DNA of 64,000 nt from an uncultured Anaeroplasmataceae bacterium (GTDB taxonomy: Bacteria; Bacillota_I; Bacilli_A; Acholeplasmatales; Anaeroplasmataceae). The stretch spans positions 41,490-105,489 of the forward strand of contig CANRFF010000007.1 of the NCBI GenBank assembly GCA_947629825.1, read 5' to 3'. Each line of letters begins with the position of its first letter. Position 1 is the stretch's first letter. A program made the position numbers and the translations under genes. The notes under the pieces are model-generated. The model was not told the DNA's origin and did not search any database. It worked only from the letters and a program-made list of their open reading frames with translations. Below are positions 57,660 to 64,000 of the stretch, piece after piece.

Positions 57660-59609
57660 ATGTTTGAAATTCAGACGAAATATCAGCCGACCGGAGATCA
57701 ACCGGAGGCCATCGATCAAATAGTAAATGGTTTTTCAAACGGTCAAACTCATCAGGTTTTACTGGGAGCTACTGGTACCGGAAAAACTTTTACGATGTGC
57801 AACGTCATCGCAAGAATGAATAAACCGACTTTGGTTCTTGCCCACAACAAGACACTTGCCGGACAACTATACAATGAAATCAAAAGTATCTTTCCCAAAA
57901 ATCATGTGGAATATTTTATTTCGTATTACGATTACTATCAACCGGAAGCGTATGTGGTAAGCAGTGATACGTATATCGAAAAAGATTCGAGTATCAATGA
58001 AGAAATCGATGAAATGCGCCATTCCGCCACTGCGGCACTGATGGATTACAAAGATGTAATTGTCGTGGCGTCGGTATCTTGTATTTACGGGATCGGTGAT
58101 CCGGAAGATTATAGAGATTCCATGTTGAATATCCGAGTCGGAGAAAGTTACAATCGAAAAAAATTATATCAACGTTTGGTGGAAATGCAATTTGAAAGAA
58201 ATGATATCGATTTTAAACGAGGAAGTTTTCGAGTACGGGGAGATGTGTTGGAAATCATTCCGATTTCCGAACATTCCAAAGGGATTCGGATTGAATTTTT
58301 CGAAGAAGAAGTGGAACGAATTCGCACTTTTGATATTACCACCGGAAGCAAAATCGAAGATATTTCCTTTGCGAATATTTTTGCGGCAACCCATTTTGTC
58401 ACCAACAAAGAAAAATTGGAAGAAGCTTTGCGGAGAATTCGTGCCGAATTGAAAATTACGCATGATCGCTTTCTTCGGGAAGGCAAGTTTTTGGAAGCAG
58501 AACGGATTCAACAAAGAACCAATTACGATTTGGAAATGCTTGAACAAACCGGTGTGTGTAGCGGTATCGAAAATTATTCAAGACATCTGGCACTTCGTGG
58601 AGAAGGAGAAACTCCGGCCACTTTGATGGATTTTTTCCCGAAAGATTTTCTGTTGATTGTCGATGAATCCCATGTGACTTTACCGCAAGTCAGAGGAATG
58701 TTCAATGGGGATCGTTCCCGTAAAGAAACTTTGGTTCAGTATGGATTCCGTCTTCCGTCTGCGCTGGATAATCGACCGCTTCGTTTTGAAGAATTCGAAA
58801 ACAAAATTCATCAGGCTCTTTTTGTTTCCGCAACGCCGGGGGATTACGAACAACAATTTCCGATTATCGAGCAAATCATTCGTCCGACGGGGCTTGTGGA
58901 TCCGGTCATCGAGGTTCGGAAAACACTGGGACAAGTCGATGATATTTATGCGGAAGTGGAAAAAAGAACGCATTTGAACGAAAGAGTTCTTGTGACGACG
59001 CTGACCATCAAAATGAGTGAAGATTTAACTGCATATTTTAAAAAATTGGGGTTGAAAGTGGCTTATCTTCATTCCGAAATCAAAGCGCTGGAACGTTTGG
59101 AAATTTTAAGAGATTTACGGAGCGGAAAATACGACGTTTTGGTCGGAATCAATTTGCTGAGAGAAGGATTGGATTTGCCGGAAGTGTCGTTGGTCTGTAT
59201 TTTAGATGCTGACAAGCAAGGCTTTTTACGTAGTACGAGAAGTTTGATTCAAACCATTGGCCGTGCTGCAAGAAATGCCAACGGAAAAGTCATTATGTAC
59301 GCCGATACGATCAGTCCGTCTATGGAAGAAGCCATTGAAGAAACCAATCGTAGAAGAGATATTCAGAATCGGTATAATCAACTACACCATATCGTTCCTC
59401 AAACCATTATCAAAGAATTGCCTCAGGTAGTGACAATCAAAAAGTCGGAAATCAAAGAAAAGAACAAATCTGCTCAGATGAGCAAAGAAGAAAAATTGGC
59501 ATTGATTGCGGAATTGGAAGAAGAAATGCATTTATATGCCAAAGATCTGAATTTCGAAATGGCGGCACAGATTCGGGATGCGATTATGGAATTGAAAATG
59601 ACCAAATAG
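57660..59609 (+). CDS. uvrB: Excinuclease ABC subunit B
   Basis: 649-residue UvrB, the damage-verifying helicase-like subunit of nucleotide excision repair. [14 protein letters not shown] at the N-terminus, Walker [10 protein letters not shown], and the DNA-gripping beta-hairpin region [11 protein letters not shown] are present. The Walker B-type [18 protein letters not shown], and motifs V/VI ([24 protein letters not shown]) follow. The C-terminal UVR domain ends with [16 protein letters not shown]. Start taken at 57660, 11 nt after AAGGAG; the ATG at 57651 is only 2 nt away from it. No uvrA or uvrC follows. TATAAT at 57625-57630 is the likely -10. Confidence 0.97.
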   Translation: MFEIQTKYQPTGDQPEAIDQIVNGFSNGQTHQVLLGATGTGKTFTMCNVIARMNKPTLVLAHNKTLAGQLYNEIKSIFPKNHVEYFISYYDYYQPEAYVVSSDTYIEKDSSINEEIDEMRHSATAALMDYKDVIVVASVSCIYGIGDPEDYRDSMLNIRVGESYNRKKLYQRLVEMQFERNDIDFKRGSFRVRGDVLEIIPISEHSKGIRIEFFEEEVERIRTFDITTGSKIEDISFANIFAATHFVTNKEKLEEALRRIRAELKITHDRFLREGKFLEAERIQQRTNYDLEMLEQTGVCSGIENYSRHLALRGEGETPATLMDFFPKDFLLIVDESHVTLPQVRGMFNGDRSRKETLVQYGFRLPSALDNRPLRFEEFENKIHQALFVSATPGDYEQQFPIIEQIIRPTGLVDPVIEVRKTLGQVDDIYAEVEKRTHLNERVLVTTLTIKMSEDLTAYFKKLGLKVAYLHSEIKALERLEILRDLRSGKYDVLVGINLLREGLDLPEVSLVCILDADKQGFLRSTRSLIQTIGRAARNANGKVIMYADTISPSMEEAIEETNRRRDIQNRYNQLHHIVPQTIIKELPQVVTIKKSEIKEKNKSAQMSKEEKLALIAELEEEMHLYAKDLNFEMAAQIRDAIMELKMTK

Positions 59610-59618
59610 GAGGCTAGG

Positions 59619-60812
59619 ATGTATTCTCTAAAAGAATTATATAAAATCGGAAACGGCCCTTCCAGTTCTCATACCATGGGGCCTTATTATGCGGTATTGG
59701 AATTTTTGAAAAGGTATCCTTCCTGTGATGAAGTCGAAGTGGTTTTATATGGCTCTTTGGCTTTGACGGGCAAAGGACATTTGACCGATGTGGTCATACA
59801 AAAAACATTTTCTCCGATTCCCTGCCGGATTTCTTTTGATTCTTTGACAGAAGTCCGTCATCCGAATACGATGGACATGCATGGATTTTTTCAGGGGAAA
59901 CCCATCGGAAATTTACGAGTATATTCCGTTGGCGGCGGAGCGATTGAAACGGAAGGGGAAAAAAAGGTTCTTTCTCAAGACGTTTATCCTCATTCTTCTT
60001 TGAAAAGCATTATTAAATATTGCCAACAACGGCAATTCGGTTTGGCGGAGTATGTGGATCAAATGGAACCGATGATTCATCGGTATTTGAGTCAGGTTTG
60101 CGATCAGATGCAACAGACGGTCGAACAAGGGCTTGCCAAAGAAGGATTTTTACCCGGAAAGTTAAAAATTACCAGAAAAGCCAAACATATTTATGAACAA
60201 ATCCATCCTTCTGCCTCAGAAGATGAGCAGTTTCGGCAAAGATTGGTTGCCTATGCTTATGCGGTCAGCGAAGAAAACGCCAGTGGGGAAAAAGTGGTCA
60301 CCGCTCCCACTTGTGGGTCTGCCGGGGTGATGTCGGCGATTGTCTATGCGACTTTGCAAAGTTCGAAATATTCACGAAAACAGGTCATTGACGGATTGAA
60401 AGTGGCCGGTCTTTTCGGAAATTTAATCAAAGAAAACGGTTCGATTTCCGGTGCGGAGGCAGGCTGTCAGGCCGAAGTGGGAAGTGCTTGTTCGATGGGA
60501 GCGGCTTTTTTGGCATATATTCATGGGGCGTCCATGCAGCGAATCGAATCTGCTGCCGAAATTGCTTTGGAACATCATTTGGGATTGACTTGCGATCCGA
60601 TTGACGGATATGTTCAAATTCCTTGTATCGAAAGAAATGCCGTCGCTGTCCTTCGGGCATTGGATGCGGCGAATCTGGCATTTTATCTGAATAATGAAGA
60701 CTCCAAAATTTCTTTTGATTTGGTTGTGGAAACGATGTTGGATACCGGAAAAGATTTATCTCAGCGCTACAAGGAAACATCTCAAGGGGGTCTGGCTAAA
60801 AAATATCATTAG
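59619..60812 (+). CDS. L-serine dehydratase, iron-sulfur type, single chain
   Basis: 397-residue fused alpha/beta L-serine ammonia-lyase, converting serine to pyruvate and ammonia. The beta-type N-terminal domain begins GNGPSSSHTMGP, the conserved SSSHT substrate loop. The alpha-type catalytic domain has APTCGSAGVMSAI, ENGSISGAEAGCQAEVGSACSM and LTCDPIDGYVQIPCIERN, which together supply the Cys ligands of the 4Fe-4S cluster. It is about 55 residues shorter than E. coli SdaA. It follows uvrB by 9 bp and precedes the methyltransferase by 9 bp, so the three share a transcript. Confidence 0.92.
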   Translation: MYSLKELYKIGNGPSSSHTMGPYYAVLEFLKRYPSCDEVEVVLYGSLALTGKGHLTDVVIQKTFSPIPCRISFDSLTEVRHPNTMDMHGFFQGKPIGNLRVYSVGGGAIETEGEKKVLSQDVYPHSSLKSIIKYCQQRQFGLAEYVDQMEPMIHRYLSQVCDQMQQTVEQGLAKEGFLPGKLKITRKAKHIYEQIHPSASEDEQFRQRLVAYAYAVSEENASGEKVVTAPTCGSAGVMSAIVYATLQSSKYSRKQVIDGLKVAGLFGNLIKENGSISGAEAGCQAEVGSACSMGAAFLAYIHGASMQRIESAAEIALEHHLGLTCDPIDGYVQIPCIERNAVAVLRALDAANLAFYLNNEDSKISFDLVVETMLDTGKDLSQRYKETSQGGLAKKYH

Positions 60813-60821
60813 GAGGTTTTT

Positions 60822-62174
60822 ATGAAGATCGGAGAGGTTTATCAATTAAGTATTATTGATTATGATATGAACGGCCGGGGAATTTCCAAGCTGGAGGGAT
60901 TGATTTTCTTTGTCGAAGGAGCGTTAAAAGAAGAGATTGTTTTGGCACAGGTAACGAATCTTCATAAAAAGTATGCCTTTGCGAAAACCATTCGGGTATT
61001 ACGGGAAAGTCCTCATCGGAAAGAATCTTTATGCCCGTATAGTCAATCATGCGGGGGATGTGATCTTTTACATGTCGACTATGAGACGGAGTGTTTGATC
61101 AAAGAAAAAAAGATTTCGGATACTTTGGCAAAAGCCCGGATTGTCCCTCGGAAAATCAATCCGCTGTTATCTTCGGGCCAGGAATACGGCTATCGGAATA
61201 AAATCATTCTTCCGTTTGGCAAAAACGAACAAAACGAAGTTGTTTTCGGATTTTATCAAAAGGCAACTCATCAGATTGTTTCCATTGATGAATGTCAAAT
61301 TGCCCCGAAAGAAGTGAGCGAGGTACTTTCTTTTATCAAGAAATATGTACGGGTGATGAATCTTTCCGTTTATGATGAGCAAACGCAACAAGGATTATTG
61401 CGCGCGGTGATGATTCGGAATAATTTTCAAAAAGAAATGATGGTCGTTTTGGTGGTCAGAAAAATTTGGAAAGATTCTTTTTTTGCAGAACATCTGACCC
61501 GTAATTTTCCGCTGGTCAAATCGATCTTTTTAAATTTGAATCCCGATTCCACCAATGTGGTTTTAGGAAAGGAATATCTTCATCTTTACGGAGCCAAAAC
61601 GTTACACGAAAAAATATTGGATTTGGATTTTGAAGTTTCGCCGGCTTCTTTTTTGCAGGTGAATCATTCTCAGTGCGAAAAATTATATCAAGAAGCAATC
61701 CGCTTGGCCGAATTGTCTTCCGATCAAAAAGTGATTGATGCTTATTGCGGAATCGGAAGTATTACTCTTGCTTTGGCGAAAAAGTGTCGTTTTGTTTATG
61801 GAATTGAGATTGTAGAAGAGGCCGTTTTGAATGCCAAAACGAATCAACAGAACAATCAAATCGAAAATGTACAATTTATCTGCGGTCCTTGTGAAGAACA
61901 GATTCAAAAATTGAATCAGAAAGAGAAGATCGATCTTATTGTTTTCGATCCTCCTCGCAAGGGCTGTGACCAACATTTTTTGGAAATCGTATGTCAAATG
62001 AAAATTCCCAAAATCGTATATATTTCTTGTAATATTGCCACGGCATGTCGGGATATTCAATATCTGATTCAAAACTCTTATGAAGTAATGGAAGTAACTC
62101 CGGTAGATATGTTTCCGAAAACATCTCATGTGGAGAGCATTTGCTCCCTTGTCTTGAGAACTGAAACAAAATAA
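60822..62174 (+). CDS. 23S rRNA (uracil-5-)-methyltransferase, RlmD/RlmCD type
   Basis: 450-residue class I SAM-dependent RNA methyltransferase of the TrmA/RlmD family. An N-terminal TRAM domain (residues 1-60) is followed by the 4Fe-4S motif CPYSQSCGGC, then the Rossmann core with VIDAYCGIGSITLALAKKC. DPPRKGCD and YISCNIATACRDI carry the catalytic Cys. Relatives methylate U747 and U1939 of 23S rRNA. Which site this one modifies cannot be decided by eye. AGGAGG precedes the ATG, and it closes the uvrB-serine dehydratase unit. Confidence 0.92.
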   Translation: MKIGEVYQLSIIDYDMNGRGISKLEGLIFFVEGALKEEIVLAQVTNLHKKYAFAKTIRVLRESPHRKESLCPYSQSCGGCDLLHVDYETECLIKEKKISDTLAKARIVPRKINPLLSSGQEYGYRNKIILPFGKNEQNEVVFGFYQKATHQIVSIDECQIAPKEVSEVLSFIKKYVRVMNLSVYDEQTQQGLLRAVMIRNNFQKEMMVVLVVRKIWKDSFFAEHLTRNFPLVKSIFLNLNPDSTNVVLGKEYLHLYGAKTLHEKILDLDFEVSPASFLQVNHSQCEKLYQEAIRLAELSSDQKVIDAYCGIGSITLALAKKCRFVYGIEIVEEAVLNAKTNQQNNQIENVQFICGPCEEQIQKLNQKEKIDLIVFDPPRKGCDQHFLEIVCQMKIPKIVYISCNIATACRDIQYLIQNSYEVMEVTPVDMFPKTSHVESICSLVLRTETK

Positions 62175-62189
62175 CTCTACTTTCAAATT

Positions 62190-62222
62190 AGACTAATTCA
62201 TTCAAATGAGTTAGTCTTTTTA
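62190..62222 (+). terminator. Terminator of uvrB operon
   Basis: 12-bp stem with one G-U pair (62190-62201 with 62206-62217), then T residues. Confidence 0.85.
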
Positions 62223-62294
62223 TAATATATAATTAAATTTGTAATTTAAGCATCGCAATTATATGAAAATTATGATAAAATAGGTATAAAAGAA

Positions 62295-62315
62295 ATTCTA
62301 CGCACTGCGTAGAAT
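62295..62315 (+). promoter_or_regulatory. Perfect 21-bp palindrome before AlbA_2/ATPase gene
   Basis: Arms ATTCTACGCA (62295-62304) and TGCGTAGAAT (62306-62315) flank a single C. It lies between a TATAAA-like -10 (about 62285) and the ribosome site (GGAGG, 62319-62323), the position of a repressor operator. The gene it precedes encodes a likely DNA-binding protein. Confidence 0.7.
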
Positions 62316-62331
62316 ATTGGAGGAAACAAAG

Positions 62332-63717
62332 ATGGATGCAAGTCAAATTAAAAACTTAATATCCAAAGGTGAAGGAATCAGTATTGAATTTAAAGCATCT
62401 AGAGAAGAATTATCTCAATCTGGATTTGAAACTATTGTTTCATTCTTAAATACGATAGGTGGATATCTATTTTTAGGTGTAACCAATGATGGAAAAATTG
62501 TTGGAGTAGATGAAGAAAAGATTTCTTTAATCAAGACGGATTTTGCAAATCTTGTTAATAATAAAGAAAAGATTAATCCTCCTGTGCCATTAGCGTTACA
62601 AGATGCTTATATTGATTCGAAATCTATTTTATATGTTTATGTACCCGAAAGTTCAGAAGTACATAAATTGAATAATCATTCCATTTTTGTTAGAACAGAT
62701 GATGGGGATAGAGATATAACGAATATACCTTATGCTATTAAAAGGCTTTATCTTAGAAAGAGTGGAGTTAAAACAGAAGATTTTGTTTATAGTGAATTAA
62801 CTATGGATGATTTTAGTATAGAAACAATTCAAAAAGCTAGAAAACTTACTGAAATTCGTAATCCAAACCATAATTGGAAAGATTTAAGCGATGAGGAAAT
62901 ATTACACCAAAAGTATTTTTATAAGAAAAATTCTGAAACAGGAAAAGAAGGATTTACTCTATCAGCTTTACTATTATTTGGAAAAATAGATTCAATTATA
63001 GGTCTATTATCTTGGTATAAGGTTGATGTCCTAAAAAAGATTAAAGATGTTGAGAGATATGATGATAGATTCATATGTGAAAAAAATTTAATTGATAGCT
63101 ATGATGATTTATTAAAATATATAGATGCAAATGTAGAAAAACCATTTTACTTAAATGGTGATGGTGTTACCTATAATGCTGTTGGTGTGGTTGTAAGAGA
63201 ATTAGTATCTAACATATTGATTCATAGAGAGTTTATGGATCAAACTCCTGCTAGAATATTAATATATAAGGATAAAATAATTTGTGAAAATGCGAATTCT
63301 CCAAAATTATTTTCAGATGTGGATTTGAATCATTATGAACCATATTCTAAAAATTCAACAATTGCTAAGATATTTAGAATGATTGGTTATGCTGATGAAA
63401 TTGGTTCAGGATTTACAAAAATCAAAGATATATGTGATAATTTTTTCAAATCGAAGCCAATCATAGTAGATAAAGATACTTTTAAAACTGAAATTAGTCT
63501 AATTAGCGATACAGAGGTATCTAACCATTCTTTATCTCAATGCGATTTAATCATTAAATACATAAAAGAAAATGGAAGAATTACGAATCAGCAGTGTAGA
63601 AAATTACTTAATATTGAAAAAAGTAGAGCTGGAGAATTACTTACAAATCTTTTTGATAATCAAAAAATTTATCGTCATGGAGTGGGGAAAGCTACTTACT
63701 ATGATTTGAGTGAATAA
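62332..63717 (+). CDS. AlbA_2 (Schlafen-like) domain protein with GHKL-type ATPase region and C-terminal winged helix
   Basis: 461 residues. The N-terminal AlbA_2 domain shows GISIEFKASREEL and TIGGYLFLGVTNDGKIVGV (residues 15-70). A middle region carries an HATPase_c_4-type segment (AVGVVVRELVSNILIHREFMD; EIGSGFTKIKDIC). The C-terminal ~65 residues look like a winged helix (GRITNQQCRKLLNIEKSRAGELLTNL). Such proteins are annotated as putative transcriptional regulators or RecG-like ATP-binding proteins and are common in accessory regions and near defence loci. The gene is far more AT-rich than rlmD upstream. Start at 62332 after GGAGG. The upstream palindrome suggests autoregulation. Confidence 0.85.
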   Translation: MDASQIKNLISKGEGISIEFKASREELSQSGFETIVSFLNTIGGYLFLGVTNDGKIVGVDEEKISLIKTDFANLVNNKEKINPPVPLALQDAYIDSKSILYVYVPESSEVHKLNNHSIFVRTDDGDRDITNIPYAIKRLYLRKSGVKTEDFVYSELTMDDFSIETIQKARKLTEIRNPNHNWKDLSDEEILHQKYFYKKNSETGKEGFTLSALLLFGKIDSIIGLLSWYKVDVLKKIKDVERYDDRFICEKNLIDSYDDLLKYIDANVEKPFYLNGDGVTYNAVGVVVRELVSNILIHREFMDQTPARILIYKDKIICENANSPKLFSDVDLNHYEPYSKNSTIAKIFRMIGYADEIGSGFTKIKDICDNFFKSKPIIVDKDTFKTEISLISDTEVSNHSLSQCDLIIKYIKENGRITNQQCRKLLNIEKSRAGELLTNLFDNQKIYRHGVGKATYYDLSE

Positions 63718-63720
63718 TAT

Positions 63721-63814
63721 AATACGACCAGTCAATCACCCACTACTGGTCGTATTTAATGGATTCGACCAGTCAATCGACCGCCACTGGTCGAATTTAA
63801 TGGATTCGACCAGT
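63721..63814 (+). repeat. 41-bp tandem repeats, each an inverted repeat
   Basis: Three units with an exact 41-bp period: CGACCAGT starts at 63725, 63766 and 63807. Unit 1 folds as a perfect 12-bp stem (63721-63732 with 63745-63756). Unit 2 folds as an 11-bp stem (63763-63773 with 63786-63796). Both have 12-nt loops starting CAATC. Bases that differ between the stems change in pairs (TACG/CGTA versus TTCG/CGAA), so folding is conserved. The third unit is cut after its left arm. Confidence 0.85.
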
Positions 63815-63878
63815 CTGGAAAATTATATATTAGGCTTTTGTGTCGTGTTCTAATAATATGAGAGTTTAAATAATGATT

Positions 63879-63922
63879 AACCTTGATGTATCATAAACAG
63901 ATGATATGTTAAGGTTTTTATT
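63879..63922 (+). terminator. Long hairpin with T run
   Basis: 16-bp stem including wobble pairs (63879-63894 with 63901-63916) around AAACAG, followed by TTTTTATTTT. It is probably the terminator of the AlbA_2 gene region. Confidence 0.6.
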
Positions 63923-63962
63923 TTGGCCCTTTAACTTTTTAGGGGGTCAAGGGGGAATGGGG

Positions 63963-63999
63963 TATTTACCAAATTAGGGGGTACCCTATTTACCAAATT
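63963..63999. repeat. Direct repeats at window end, possible mobile-element edge
   Basis: TATTTACCAAATT occurs at 63963-63975 and 63987-63999 (24-bp period), with GGGGGTACCC between. The sequence before it (63926-63961) is unusually G/C-skewed with homopolymer blocks. Repeated short motifs of this kind are common at transposon ends, but the element itself would lie beyond the window. Confidence 0.35.
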
Positions 64000-64000
64000 G

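Noticed and set aside
63721..63814. CRISPR array
   Set aside because: Only two and a half units of 41 bp with nearly identical loops; no repeat-spacer alternation and no cas genes.

Overview
The window looks like a chromosomal segment of a low-GC, Gram-positive, anaerobic and probably spore-forming bacterium, most plausibly of the Erysipelotrichia or a neighbouring Bacillota lineage. The case for spores rests on a three-gene GerA/GerB/GerC-type germination receptor operon, a ytfI-ytfJ (GerW) pair and tandem Spo0A-type TGTCGAA boxes. Rubrerythrin next to a PerR/Fur regulator points to an anaerobe, and cytosolic GH105 and GH95 glycosidases suggest a glycan-rich habitat such as a gut. This placement is inference from gene content; no 16S gene is present. 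Four tRNA genes are present: Ser-GCT, Glu-CTC, Trp-CCA and His-GTG.

Layout. 1-4.2 kb: 5'-truncated DUF1538 membrane protein with two PII-like genes, then pgsA-recA and tRNA-Ser. 4.2-6.2 kb: an AT-rich island beside tRNA-Ser, with an unknown protein resembling the dual-OB family and two DUF488 genes. 6.4-9.8 kb: orphan ABC-type membrane domain, DtxR-like regulator, 43-aa basic microprotein, tyrosine phosphatase, and a PerR-like regulator plus reverse rubrerythrin behind a palindromic operator. 9.8-13.4 kb: gltX followed by tRNA-Glu, then a Thg1-like 3'-5' polymerase and two unknown proteins. 13.4-20.8 kb: DegV, KtrB/KtrA, a lipid kinase and the germination operon. 20.8-23 kb: two paralogous surface proteins on the minus strand.

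23-31.5 kb is accessory. A 762-aa TPR protein with a degenerate NTPase-like N-terminus converges on a divergent SHMT-like PLP enzyme, and both carry the same 19-bp leader element. A MacB-type ABC transporter follows behind two Spo0A-like boxes, then an AAA/DUF4143 ATPase. 31.5-46.4 kb: tRNA-Trp, a 1365-aa CvpA-like protein with about eight ~87-residue repeats, tRNA-His, galU, a hybrid histidine kinase, hemolysin III, a HAD phosphatase, an FG-GAP-like protein, alanine racemase and a second lipid kinase. 46.4-62.2 kb: a preQ1-I riboswitch and QueT-like transporter, ylmE-ylmH, mtnN, ytfIJ, RNase H, GH105-GH95, murE (minus strand), a Na/Pi symporter, uvrB, serine dehydratase and an RlmD-type methyltransferase. 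62.3-64 kb: an AT-rich AlbA_2/ATPase gene behind a perfect palindrome, followed by 41-bp tandem hairpin repeats and a possible mobile-element edge.

The best candidates for something new are the 23-29 kb regulator/SHMT-like/ABC cluster with its shared leader and Spo0A-like boxes; the DUF488 pair with its dual-OB-like partner; the Thg1-like gene in a genome whose tRNA-His already encodes G-1; and the AlbA_2 gene with its palindrome and covarying hairpin repeats.
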